Shown: in pieces, positions 51,155-63,200 of the stretch
Layout: every line of letters starts with the position of its first letter
How positions within the stretch are numbered: the stretch's first letter is position 1
Source: Acrasis kona
Lineage: Eukaryota > Heterolobosea > Eutetramitea > Acrasida > Acrasidae
Direction: 5' to 3'
Length of the DNA: 64,000 nucleotides
Assembly (NCBI GenBank): GCA_026419775.2
Contig: JAOPGA020001037.1
Location: 33,155 to 97,154, forward strand
The notes under the pieces: model-generated
What the model was told of the DNA's origin: nothing
Databases searched by the model: none
The model's input: the letters and a program-made list of their open reading frames with translations, nothing else
Translations under genes and position numbers: made by a program

Positions 51155-51751
51155 ATGAAAGAGATAGTTCTTGTCTATGACCGCACAAAGGGCTTGTTCA
51201 CAGCAGAGTATAATTTAAAGGATGTAGGAGAGGATGTTATGCAAGAATTAGATGCCGCAGTTTTAGAGTATTCTGCAGCATACAAGAAACTTTTTACGCG
51301 ACACAAAAACATATTCGACGGCAGCAGATTAACATCCATTCTACCTTACATGTTCATATTGTTCTGTTACACATCAGTAGTCATGACACCATTCATTCCA
51401 AACGAGCAGTTGGACGCTTACTTTGTGTGCTTAGCTTTAGGATTTGGCTCCTCGGGCACCATACCCATAGTACACATCGTGGTTATTTACATTAGCAAAA
51501 TCAATGCAAGGATCAGCTCGAGGGAAATACTAAAGAGCATGTGCGAAGATGGTAACAGATGCAAGTTCGTTCATAATGGTATAAGAATTACTGTGATCTA
51601 TAACAAGTATGACACATTACTGCTTCGTCACCCTTCAATACGGTTAGAGCGAGTACGTTCGTGTTTTTCACTTAAAAGAGATGCACTTTTAAAATACAAA
51701 GACATTATACTAACTCATGATGATGATGACAGGGTTGTGATGATCTTGTAA
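51155..51751 (+). CDS. Orphan membrane protein with two helices
   Basis: The 198-residue product starts MKEIVLVYDRTKGLFTAEYNL. Two hydrophobic helices (ILPYMFILFCYTSVVMTPF and AYFVCLALGFGSSGTIPIVHIVVIYI) are flanked by soluble ends that both look cytosolic. It ends in an Asp run (HDDDDRVVMIL). A possible 33-nt GT-AG intron at the very end would replace the stop and extend the protein to about 51846, but this is shorter than the other introns and I do not adopt it. Function unknown. Confidence 0.6.
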   Translation: MKEIVLVYDRTKGLFTAEYNLKDVGEDVMQELDAAVLEYSAAYKKLFTRHKNIFDGSRLTSILPYMFILFCYTSVVMTPFIPNEQLDAYFVCLALGFGSSGTIPIVHIVVIYISKINARISSREILKSMCEDGNRCKFVHNGIRITVIYNKYDTLLLRHPSIRLERVRSCFSLKRDALLKYKDIILTHDDDDRVVMIL

Positions 51752-52233
51752 CGGTCCTGAAATGTAACTGCAATGGACAGTAATGTTAATGGACTCACGC
51801 GAAATTTACGATCTGAACAGCATTTGGATGAGGATTGTGGAATGTGACTGCTTGTGAGGGGAACGAGAGTAAGGCTTTTTTACATTTGTGTGAGATTTAA
51901 ATAAAAAATAATTCTGTAAACTCAATTATTCTATTAAAAATACAGAAGATAAAAATCCACGGCGATTAGTGTTCCTATTGCATGCAAACGGGGATGCGGA
52001 CTTTAAACGATTCGTGTCGTTACAATGCCAACTCACTCAACCGATATTCAAAATCACATCAAGTGTCACATTTTAAGATTCATAGTATAAATTAGGAATC
52101 AGTTATTATTTCAAGGATCGTTCATTTCCTCAATTGTTGTTAACCGATTCTGTTTTCAAGTATAAAATGACTTTTGAAGGTTGGTTATCAATCATCAAAA
52201 AAACAGCAACGGAACCAAGTGGCAATCATCACT
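51752..52233. promoter_or_regulatory. Upstream region with TATA box for the mucin-like gene
   Basis: A 480-bp gap. TATAAAA at 52161-52167 lies 67 bp before the preferred ATG at 52234. No other gene is recognised. Confidence 0.5.
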
Positions 52234-53364
52234 ATGAAAACTATCTGTGCAGTTCTCTTCGTGTTGATCGTCGCTTACGTTCAAGCTGAACAAATTATAC
52301 TAAGCTGTACTCAGGACTTTGCGGTAGTGAACTCAGGATATGGTGGAGCAAGAATCTCAACAGCAAACGAACTTAGTTTCTTCAACAACGGATTTACTTC
52401 ATCACTATCATACTTTGGTTTCGACGTATCCCCACTCTTGGCCGTCCAAAGTACAGGTCTCACCCTTGATCAAGCCATAACCACAGCCACATTGGTATTC
52501 AACAACTACACCACGTTAACAAATGATGGAGTTGCCATACCAATCACCCTTTCCGTCCTAAACCCTGGTCAACAATTTTCAGACCAGTCGGTAACCATCA
52601 ACACCGTACCCACCATTCAAACATCTTTGGGAACCGTTTCATTTGGTTTAGCTCTTGCCACACCATTGGACGTAAGGTCACAATTGATTACCAACTACCA
52701 AACCGGAGGTATGTTCGGATTCGCAGTTGCCAAGCCTGGTGGACCAATTGTAATTGCAAGCCACCGTGCCGACCCTGAAGCCGTACAAATCATCGTTGAA
52801 TACAGTTTGGTAACATCCGCACCCACTACTACTGTTGCACCAGAGCCAACAACCACAGTTGCACCAGGAACACCAGTTACAACTACCTCAACTCCTGTTA
52901 CAACAACTGCTACACCATCGAGCCCTACTACAACTAGTGCCCCTGGAACACCAGTCACAACAACCGCTGCGCCAGCAACTACTACTTTATCACCAGGAGC
53001 CCCCACTACCACAGCAGCTCCTGGCACACCTACCACAACTGCTGCCCCCGGCACACCAGGAGTAACAACTACCAGAAGCTCTGTAACCACTACGTCAGCT
53101 CCTGGTACACCAACTACTACTGCTGCCCCCGGCACACCAACCACAACTGCAGGAACAACAACAACTGCAGCTCCAGGCACAACAACTACAACTAACCCTG
53201 TAGTCACAACAACTTTAGCCCCAGGATTGGCAACGACTTTGGCACCAGGACAAAGTAGCCCTGCCGTAACAACAACCACATCACCTGAACGTTCAAGTGG
53301 AATCAAGACCGAGTTATCACTCGTTTCATTGTTAGTGCCCATTATCGTAGCATTGATCTTGTAA
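52234..53364 (+). CDS. Secreted GPI-type protein with Thr/Pro mucin-like stalk
   Basis: The 376-residue product begins with a signal peptide, MKTICAVLFVLIVAYVQA. An upstream in-frame ATG exists but would bury the signal. Residues about 20-195 form a beta-rich domain of the kind found in secreted DNRLRE-type proteins (ELSFFNNGFTSSLSYFGF, ALATPLDVRSQLITNYQTGG). Residues about 195-350 are a Thr/Ala/Pro/Gly stalk (repeats of APGTPTTT) for dense O-glycosylation. The C-terminus (SSGIKTELSLVSLLVPIIVALIL) is a GPI-anchor signal. It is a likely cell-surface coat or adhesion protein. Confidence 0.82.
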   Translation: MKTICAVLFVLIVAYVQAEQIILSCTQDFAVVNSGYGGARISTANELSFFNNGFTSSLSYFGFDVSPLLAVQSTGLTLDQAITTATLVFNNYTTLTNDGVAIPITLSVLNPGQQFSDQSVTINTVPTIQTSLGTVSFGLALATPLDVRSQLITNYQTGGMFGFAVAKPGGPIVIASHRADPEAVQIIVEYSLVTSAPTTTVAPEPTTTVAPGTPVTTTSTPVTTTATPSSPTTTSAPGTPVTTTAAPATTTLSPGAPTTTAAPGTPTTTAAPGTPGVTTTRSSVTTTSAPGTPTTTAAPGTPTTTAGTTTTAAPGTTTTTNPVVTTTLAPGLATTLAPGQSSPAVTTTTSPERSSGIKTELSLVSLLVPIIVALIL

Positions 53365-53589
53365 ATTGTTTATAAAATGACTTTAAGTAATATTTTATTC
53401 TTTATTAAACTGTTTCTTCCTAATCCATATGATATTTCAGTACTTTTCATTAATGGTTAATTTCTTACTAACTTGTTCTGTTGAATCTTTACCTACTTAT
53501 TTTAATTATAAATTGAAAATGTCATTGTAATTATCAAAATCTAAAATTAATATAAAAGTTATTTTTAATCAAACATTAACAAAACAATT

Positions 53590-54423
53590 ATGAACACAGC
53601 AGCCGTACCACATTCAGTGCATAATACCATAAAAAGTCCAGGAGCGACCACTGTTACTACAACCACTGTGCAACAAACCACTTATGCAACACCAGTAGTC
53701 CAGAAGGGTACATATGTCCTTAGTCAAATCATGTCAGCTTTGATGGGACTTAGTATGTTTATAGGAGGCTCCTTATTGCTAGCTGGGGCCGCCATCAGTT
53801 TGGCAGATTTTGCATTTCACTACGTAGCAAGTGGTGTACTTTGGATTATTGCCTTTTCCTTCTTTACCCTTGCCGCTATATTCGGAGTTTTCTCATCATT
53901 CGGTCTAGGAAGCAGGCACTCTCGTTCCCCTTATCAAGGTTTAAATGTAATTGGAAGTTTTGTATTTTTGTTCGGAAGCATCCTGATGATCATTGGCGCT
54001 GCCTTATGGCTTGCAGGTGTACAAAGATTTGATACCTTTGATGCTGGAACAATCTTATGGATCATTGGATCATCAATGATACTTGGTTACTTTTGCACCC
54101 GCAACTATGGAACTGTAATTGACTCCATCTACTTGTACCATAGCTACATGAAGAGTCTAATTGCTCCTCGCACAAACGGTCAAAATGCTCTAACTTTCGA
54201 CATTGCACCCAAGGATCACATTGCAGGATTATATTTGAATGGTCTTGCTACTATTTTGTATACAATTGCATCGGTCCTTCTTCTACTTGGATCTATCGCA
54301 TGGTTGAGTTTCCTTCGCACAGGGTTGAGCAGATCCTTCCAGATATTTGCAGGTGTGCTTTGGGTCATATCCGGAAGTCTCTACCTAATAGGAGGTGTGA
54401 TGCAAATTGCGGCAAGAAGATAA
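53590..54423 (+). CDS. Six-helix membrane protein, YrhK-like pattern
   Basis: The 277-residue product has a Thr-rich start, then six transmembrane segments with repeated Gly-Ser and WIIGS motifs (GSFVFLFGSILMIIG, GTILWIIGSSMILG, GVLWVISGSLYLIGG). This recalls the small YrhK domain, repeated two or three times, but I cannot confirm it. TATAAAA at 53551-53557 lies about 33 bp upstream of the ATG, so the leader is very short. Function unknown. Confidence 0.7.
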   Translation: MNTAAVPHSVHNTIKSPGATTVTTTTVQQTTYATPVVQKGTYVLSQIMSALMGLSMFIGGSLLLAGAAISLADFAFHYVASGVLWIIAFSFFTLAAIFGVFSSFGLGSRHSRSPYQGLNVIGSFVFLFGSILMIIGAALWLAGVQRFDTFDAGTILWIIGSSMILGYFCTRNYGTVIDSIYLYHSYMKSLIAPRTNGQNALTFDIAPKDHIAGLYLNGLATILYTIASVLLLLGSIAWLSFLRTGLSRSFQIFAGVLWVISGSLYLIGGVMQIAARR

Positions 54424-54497
54424 AGATTGTACATAATTAAAGAATATTTTATTTATCATAACATCATTGTTTTTCAGCATGTGACAGGAATAAAACT

Positions 54498-56704
54498 TTA
54501 TTCATCATCGTCTTCATATTCATATTGATGGTCGTCGCCTTGTTGTTCGCCAGCAGCATGTGTTTTATCATTTTCACTTGGTATCTCAAGCGCATCTTCG
54601 TCGTCAATCTGCACTCTGTGTGTGTCGCCCAAGAACCTGTAAATGACCAACAGACTCTTCTCTTCCTCAGGACAAGGGTCATAGAATCCATCAAGCATTG
54701 ATTTACTGACTGGAGGAAGGTACAAGCGGGAGTTTTGGACTTGGAATTGTAGCTGATCCGTCACATCAAAGTATGGAAGATGTTCTTGTAGGGTCGTTGA
54801 TTCGTCGTCGGGTTTCAAATTACCGTAACGTGCGTTAATGATTAGCAAACCTTTTACCTTCTCTTCCTGAGCTCTTGACTTGAGGATTCCATCTCTCATT
54901 TGTTCTTTTTGTTGGACGGCTCTTTCTCTCTCTGTCTTTGTACTGTTATAGTTTTCTCTTCTCTTCTCAAGCAATTTCTCTGCGTTCCATCTAAAAGTGG
55001 GTGAGTTGGAGTGACCTCTCACTTTGTGTTTCTTACTTTGTTTGTAAAGGATTATAGACAAGTTGACGGAATGTAAAGAACAAAACAGAAGGAGCAAAAA
55101 CACCAAACAAAAGAGCTTTAAGATTAGATGCATTATTAGAAAGTGTGATTGGGACATTAAAGTAGTGTTTTTGAGTTTTGATGCTACACCGTATTGATAA
55201 TCCTTCCTCTCCAACACCAACCCCTATCCCCAACTCCGTCTGAGATGCAACCCTTCTGCTCAACAAAACACTCAAGTCATGTCGTAGTGATGTATTTGTG
55301 CTTGCGTTCACAATCAGTTTTGAGTTTTCAATCATTTTCAGGTTACGCGTCACATCAACCGATACATCCACATCCCTACCAGTCTTGATTTGTGATGTGA
55401 TTTTCGTATTCTCATATTGCTTGATCGCTGTGAATGTACATCCTTGTGGTAGATCCACGTTGATGGATCCGTGAAAAGTTGGGTCGTTGAAAAGAATCCT
55501 TGAATACTCTGCGTTGCAAGACAAAACTTTGAAAAACTCCTCAGAATACTCTGGTCTGTCATGATAAATAAAAATGTTTGAACAGTCAACCATACCTTAA
55601 TTGTAATGTCAGACCTGCACTTGCACTGCTGTACTTGTTTAACTTTGTTCTATAATTGGAATTAATGTTTAGGTTGCTGCTTTGATTGTTTTGGAAAATG
55701 AATGTGGTGTCAAGTGACGTTTGTTCTGTTTTTGGTCTAATGGCTGTTCCATGAGTGACTGCGAAAGTGAATGCATTTTTCTTCTTTTCAACGTCATATA
55801 GTGCCCGGCCTATGAAACGAAATACATTATAATCTCCAACTTTGATCTTGATGAATGATTAGTGAAGATGGTTTATTGTTTACTTACTTCGTAGTTCTGG
55901 GAGATGGAAGCATTGACGGCATGGACAAGGACTTTTTGTTGGTCTTCTTCGTCTTCGTCATTGGAATCTCTTGTCATGCTATTGATGAGGTTGACTGCAT
56001 CAATTTTTAACTCTGCACGTGAAGATGCATTTGCTTCTTTTTGTAAAGCTTTAAATGCCTTGCTCCTCTCTTCTTGCTTAACTTGCTCATGGATTTCATC
56101 TGCATCCTGTCCTTGGTATTTTTCAAGATCCAGTACAACCTTCAAATGTTAACAAAACACATAAATAAATGTTTACTTTTCCAAAAGTGTCATATTGTAT
56201 TTTCTTTCGGGGATCAGATAGCACATCATAGGCCTCGGTAATTTTTGCCTGCTTCAATTCAAAGTATCTTTTCAATCTCTCCTGTGCCTCTTGTTCTGAT
56301 AATGAACTTGTGGGTAAGTTCAAAGAATTTTGAACCTACATGATATTTTAACGCGTCAATATAAAATCAATCCAAACCTGTATATCAGGGTGGCTCTCAC
56401 GGGATAATTTGCGAAATGCAGCTTTGATCTCTTGTAATGTTGCTGATTTTGATATTCCTAATATTTTATAGTAGTCATTCTTTCTTGTTGTTGGAATTTG
56501 GTATTCAGCGTCGTCTGTTACATTGTCTTGGTATGAGTATGGATCGAACTCATGTTTGCTCCTTGCAGAATACTGTTCATCCATTGACACAGAATTCAGT
56601 TGAGCACAACGAAGCGCAAATTTTTTGTTGAAGTAGAAATCCACACCAAATATTCCGTGAGTAGCGTTGTATACGCCAACACATATCACTCCAAAACAAA
56701 GCAT
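54498..56704 (-). CDS. DNAJC11: DNAJC11-like mitochondrial J-domain protein
   Basis: A mitochondrial J-protein that in animals associates with the MICOS/MIB complex that shapes cristae. Six exons: 56704-56378, 56335-56177, 56139-55888, 55846-55596, 55555-55037 and 54990-54498. The introns are 42, 37, 41, 40 and 46 nt, and the sum is an exact multiple of three (666 residues). The J domain (about 75-150) has [18 protein letters not shown] and an intact HPD. A beta-rich middle region follows, then a hydrophobic helix ([15 protein letters not shown]) and a charged helix. The C-terminal domain has [28 protein letters not shown] and [15 protein letters not shown], matching DNAJC11. An N-terminal hydrophobic stretch ([14 protein letters not shown]) precedes the J domain, unlike the animal protein. 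Confidence 0.9.
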
Positions 56705-57231
56705 CTAACAACAGAATCAACATGACGTGTCAAATTATTCGACAAGAAGCTTAACCAACTAAATTTTAAATTATAACAAAACGGATCCAACCCAACATGC
56801 ATATATGGATCATCGTCAATTACTCAACAAAATAAAACACACGTAAATGAAAGGACAAAATATATGGAACAATGGATCATGTAGACGTAATCTTAAAATG
56901 TACTTGAAGAAGTGCATCAAGGCAACAAATTTCTTTCGCAATTGTAAAGCAAAACTTCCAAGTCCATATCACTTGCCATCAGAGTTAATACAATACATCT
57001 AACTGATTCATGAGTGACCTATATATTCATTATTTGCAAGTCTCCACTTTCTTCATTAAGATTTGTGCTACTTATCTGATATACTTTGACTGAAATGTTT
57101 GCTTAATCAATCATGCACGCTGTGCCAACTAGACCAGAGAATCATCAAGCTAAATCAAAGAAACAATGAGTCCACAAGAACTGAATTGTAATAAATACAT
57201 GTTTATTGATTTGTTTGTCATAATGTTTATC
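56705..57231. other. Intergenic, 527 bp
   Basis: A/T-rich gap between two minus-strand genes. It must hold the DNAJC11 promoter and the 3' end of the receptor gene. No gene or RNA is recognised. Confidence 0.4.
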
Positions 57232-60200
57232 TTAAAGATTGTATTTAACAGGCGGGTCCAATTCAAAGGGTTGTTTACCGCTAAAGTTGGCTACTTTTGC
57301 CCTCTTCTTTAATCTCAATATCACAATTAATCCAAAGATTATTATAATTAAGATTACGACAAACGCCAGAATAGGTAAGACTGCAATTAATAACCATGAT
57401 ATACTACTGAATCCTGAGGTCGACGACGAAACGTCACTAATGACATAAGAGTAGGACTCAGTACTATTTGAATAGACCCCAAGAGAGAAGATATTCACAC
57501 TTGCACTAGTGTTTACATCTTTCAGGTCACGGTTAATTACAGTGTCAGTATCAAATACTATATTACTTTGAGACACCATCAATGACGATTGTTGTTTACC
57601 AAAGTTCACCGGACTAAACAAAGAAGATAAAGGTAAATTCATTCTAAAGACAACCTTATTATTTTCAGAGATTGTGGAAGCAATATAGAACAATTTATCT
57701 TTTTCAACAATAGTTAATAAAACAGAATAAGTCACACCAGTTGAAAGCGTAAATTGCTTTTTTCCAGATGTTTTGTAAGCTCCTTGAGCAACTCTGATAT
57801 TAACAAATGAAATTGCATCATAAGAGAAGACCACAGATACATAATCACCATTATCGGCCAAAATCCAAATCTCAACTGGATTTAAACCATTATTACAAAC
57901 ACTAATACTAAATGTACACAACAATGAAGTAGCGTTATATGTTTTAGAAGTAGACACTAGAGACCTTCTTGTTTGCGCTGCACTAGTAAAACTTGCAGTT
58001 AGTTGTATTATGTTTTGATTATCTTTATTTACAACCACTACTGTTTGTCCTTCATTTTGTGCAGTTGAAGAGTTACTTAGACCGAAGAAATCTAGTATTT
58101 GCCCTACCGAACTAGTCTCTAACTGTACTGGTATATCCTTTTTATCACTTGGAGGTGATGCTGTTGGAGATAAAGAAGTCATTTGAACTGTAGGAGTATT
58201 AGTAGGAGTAGGAGTAGCAGTTAGAGAAGGACTACTAGTCTTGCTTTGTGTTAACAAGGTTGGAGTAGGTGTAGGATTTAGTGTAGGGGTTGGTGTGGGT
58301 GTACTAAATCCAGTGGTGGTCAACGGCGTAGTAGTGACCTGCACTACATTAAGTGTTGCATTAGAAGAACTAATTGTGCTAGGAATTACAACTGCACTAT
58401 TCGTTCCAGTAGATATAATGTAACCACTGCTGGTTATATTCAAGATTGGAGTAAAGCCAGGTGTGACAGTAATGGTAGCAGTCACTGTAGATGTTTGAGA
58501 AGTAGAATTATAACTACTAATTACTGCAGTGCCATTTACAGAACTGGTTGATATAAAGTATGGAGTTGACTTGCCAGTTACATTATTGTAAACAGTGAAT
58601 AACAAAATATTACTTCCCGGTGGCAAAACAGTCACAACTGTAATGTTAGATGCGATAACAGTAGAAGGTGCATTTGGATTACTATTTAAGGATATAGTAC
58701 TTAATTTAGATGCACCTTCTGTTGTACTTGAAGAAATGAACAAGTTTGTTGTTTTGGTATTATAATCAACTACTGCAATAATATTCTGGGTAGTTCCTAC
58801 AAAAGAACTAATCAAGGTAATGTTACTATTATCAGCAACATTGAGCTGTAACAGAGTTGAAGTTTCCTTGTATAATGTAGAGACTACAATATCAGTTTTA
58901 TTGTCCCTTGTTATAGGAATAATCTGAACAATAGATCCCTTGATATTAGATTGTATAATTGTTGTAACAAGAGTACCATTTACAACACTAGAAGAAAGAA
59001 CTGTTGAGGTGTTTGATGTAGCATTAAAGTAGTGCATTACAGTGACACCATTTTGAGTAAAATCAACAGTGTATAGCAGTGGAGTACTTGTTGGGGCAAG
59101 TGTAGAAGTAAGAGTTGGTGTTTGTGAAGGATTACTAGTGGCAGAGATTAAGGTAGTAGGGGTCATGTAGTAGGTGTTGATGATGATATAATCGTAGGAA
59201 CTGATGTAGATGTAGCAGTGGAACTTGAAACAGGTAATATAGTAGTCGTTGATGATGATGTAGCTGTAGGAGTGAATGTGGGTGTAGCAGTAGTAGGAGT
59301 AGATGTTGAAGATGGATTCGATGTAAACGTTGGTGTTTGTGTAGGAGTCGATACGATAGTAGGGGTTGCTGTTGTAGTGGGAGATTGAGTGGTTACAACT
59401 TCTGTTGTGGTAGGTGTCTGAGTAGGAGTGTGAGTAGGGGTGATTGTTGTAATAGCAACGGCTGTAGGTGTTGATGTAGATGTGATAGTAAGGGTTGAAG
59501 TAGATGTCAATGTCGTTATTTGAGTAGGAGTAGTAGTTACTGTAAGAGTAGGTATAGGAGATGGAGTGGGTGATGAAAGAACAGTGATCTGTGTTTGCGT
59601 TGGAGTCAGACTTGGCGTTGATGTGGGTGTGCTTAATAAGGTAGGAGTTTGTATTGTGGGCATTGATGATGAAGTAGGCGTGGGAGTAGGCGTAGGGGCG
59701 AGTGTTAATGTAGGTGTGGGTGCAGGTGTTGGAGTGAGAGTAGGTGTTGGAGTCGGTGTTATAATAGTCGATGTGGTTATAGGAGTAGATGTCGACGTAG
59801 GCGTGGGCGTCATTATAAATGTCTGGGTTGGGGTAGGTGTGGGAGAGGAAGTGAGAGTTGGTGTTGATATGAAAGTTAGAATCGTAGAAGAGGTTGGGGT
59901 TGGAGAGGGAGTTTGTGATGGTGATGGTGAAGGAGTAGATGTTGGTGTCAAATTCGGAGTAGGGGTTGAGGTAGGTGTTAGTGTAGGTGTTGGGGTGGGA
60001 GTAGGTGTTGGAGTTATCGTTGGGGTAGGTGCCGGTGTTGGGGTTAGAATTGGCGTTGGAGTTGGTGCGGGAGTAGGTGTTGGCGTAGGTGTTGAGGTAG
60101 GCGTAGATGTTAAGGTAGGAGTAGGTGTTGGCGTCGGGGTTGGTGTGGGGGTAGATGTGGGAGTCGGTGTAGGAGTAGGAGTTGAGGTAGGAGTTGGTGC

Positions 60201-63200
60201 GGGAGTAGGTGTTGGCGTAGGTGTCGGGGTTGGTGCGGGAGAAGATGTGGGAGTTGGTGTAGGGGTAGGTGTTGGTGTTGGTGTCGGTGTCGATGTGGGT
60301 GTCAATGTAGGTGTGGGTGTTTGAGTAGGCGTCGGCGTGGGAGTCGGTGTAGGTGTGGTAGTCGGCGTTGGCGTTGGCGTAGGAGTAGGGGTACGGGTAG
60401 GCGTGGGAGTAGGAGTCGTTGTAGGTGTAGGAGTTGGGGTAGATGTAGGTGTGGGAGTTGGTGTTGGCGTGGGAGTAGGAGTCGGTGTAGGAGTTGGGGT
60501 AGGCGTCGTCGTGGGTGTAGGAGTCGGTGTAGGTGTGGTAGTCGGCGTTGGCGTAGGAGTGGGGGTACGGGTAGGCGTGGGAGTAGGGGTAGGAGTCGGT
60601 GTAGGTGTGGGAGTTGGTGTGGGTGTAGGAGTCGGTCTAGTTACATTAATACAAGTCCCATAAATGTTACCCTGGAACTGATTAGCATACTCTACACCAC
60701 TACTACTGAACCGAGCTCCAACTCTAAAGTTTATAGAATTTGAATCTGGAAACGGAAACATTGCATAAATAAGCTCACTACTACTGCTCGTTGAAGTAAC
60801 TCCATTCACAGTCATTCTAAACATCAAATTTAATCTAGTTATAGTCACGTTGTAAACTTGGCCCTCAACAAGGTTATTTACTGAACTAATTGTCAAACCA
60901 TTATTGATATCGCTAACAGTAAACGATAAAGAGGTGTTGCTACCACTGCCCCATTGCAACCTGAACTGCGAAAGTGTGTAGCCACTTCTCTCGTATGATA
61001 AAATGATACCACCTTTAGCAGCTCCGACATTTGCTACAAAACTAGTAGAAATAACAAAGTCATTGTAACCAATAGGAGTAACATATGCATCGATGGGAGT
61101 GTATCCTGTACAACTACCCAAACAACCAGATGTAAAGTTAGAAATTGGAGGTAGAGTTATTAAAGGAGTTAAAGAACAATCGGACGAAACTACAAAATCA
61201 GGTGATCTGATTGAAAAATCATCTACTGAACTAGAATAATCAGTAGTGTTTCCTTTACCACTTATTTTAAGAACATAACTACCTGTTTTTGGAACTGTAA
61301 ACAGAGGAGAAGTAAACCTTTGATAATTAATAGTCGGAGGTAACCAGGACACCATTTCTACACTATTTAGTGATATTTTCAATTCAAGTCCTCCAGTTGA
61401 TGGCCTTTGTGACCCAATAAAAGATATGGTATATTTGTACCCGTAGTATAAATTAATACTCTGTTGAGCATTACCAACATAAGTAATACCACTATCAGCA
61501 TAGGTTTGTATTATTAATGTTTGATTACCTTGTTGAGGTGCTGAGTTGACCCAGTCGGTCAACCCATTACTAATAAAATTCATTCTAGAGTAATAACTCC
61601 AATTGTTGGATACAGCCGGAGCAAGAACCCATGTATTTGGTGATAACAGCGGTAATTCAAAACCACCATTAAGAACTGCATTATTGTTACAAACACATGT
61701 ATCAGGTGCCATACAAGATCCTCCACCAAAATAAGGAGTACCTTGACAAGCAGAAGAGTTGGACATTACTATGCCATAACAATTCCATAATTCACAATTA
61801 GAGCCATAATATCCTCTTTTACACGTACATGAGTTATTTCCAATACAAAGACCATTACCACTACATTGAAGAGGAGAAGACGTGGAATAGCCATAACAAG
61901 AGAAACTAGCTGCGTTCAAAGTAACACAAATTCTACTGATATTACCAAAAAACTGATCTTGAACATCACTTCCAGTACTTGGAAATCTTGAGCCTATTCT
62001 AAAATTGGCCGGATTTGCAAGTGCAGGCATGACATTGATCACAGCTGGGCTATTAGTAGTGGCAACTACAACACCATCAAGTATCATTGTATGAGTTACA
62101 CCTTGTCTTAGTATAGTCACTGTATAATTCTGACCTTCAACAAGATTGAAGTTATTATTGAGATATGCACAATAACTAGAATCACAACAAGAGTAGTATA
62201 GGAATTGATTATTGTTACCCCACATTAATCGGAAATTAGTGACTCCGTATCTATCGTAGGCCCACAACATTCCTTGGTTGTTATTGGAGCCGTTATTAGC
62301 AATAAAGGTAGCACTGATGGAAAAACCTTGCGTACCTAAGGATGTAAAGTTTACATCAACTACATTATATCCATCATAGGGAGGTAAGCATCCCGAAGAA
62401 GCATTCACCATTGATGTAGCTGGTACAAGAATATTAGATGACACGTCTCCACCAATAGAACAATCAGGAAGAAGATTCATATCAGATGAACGAATAACAA
62501 CATTATCAATAAAACTAGAAGAGTCATTACTGACAGCACTACAAGTTATTACCATTTTGTAATAACCAGTTTTTGGTATGTTGAATATAGGTGTGATATA
62601 AGAAGTATAAACAGCAGATATTGGAAGATAGGAAGCCATCACGTTGTTATTGATGGTCATCAAGATATTGACACCAGGTGTAGTGGGTCTTTTTGCAATA
62701 GAAAAAGATAGTTTATAACGAAAACCAGAATATAAAAGTATTCTTTGATTTACAAAACCAACAGAATTCCCACCATTGAAATAGGATTGTATAACTAATT
62801 TTTGAACACCTTCGGGTGGACCGATGGGGGATGGAACTGGCGACCAATTAGTCAATCCATTATCAAGAAAAGACATATAATTGCTGTAAGTCCAATTACC
62901 AAGAGTATTCGCTCTACCTTCAATCCAAGTATTTGAAGGTAGAACATAGTCTTCAAAACCACTGTTAAATACTGCATTGTTGTTACAAACACATTTATCA
63001 GGAGAAACACATTTTCCACCACCAAATGGAATGCTACCTAAACAAGAATTATATTGTGTCTTTGGTACGCCATAACAATCCCAAACATCACATTTTGTCC
63101 CATAATAACCATATAAACAACTACAAGTGTTATTGGCAACACATCGCCCATAACCACTACAAACAAGAGGATGAGAAGAAGAGTAATTAAAGCAAGTTAT

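Noticed and set aside
51720-51846. Extra last exon for the 51.2-kb membrane protein
   Set aside because: A 33-nt GT-AG intron would extend the frame, but it is shorter than every other intron here and the added residues show no recognisable conservation.
52174-52233. Upstream ATG for the mucin-like protein
   Set aside because: It would place 20 polar residues before an otherwise perfect signal peptide; the ATG at 52234 is preferred.
52695-53342. Minus-strand Val/Gly/Ala frame
   Set aside because: It is the antisense shadow of the Thr/Ala/Pro stalk of the GPI-type protein.
59566-60743. Long plus-strand frames rich in Val-Gly or Arg-Ser
   Set aside because: They are antisense readings of the Thr-Pro hexamer repeat, which is open in several frames. 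They have no start context or domain.
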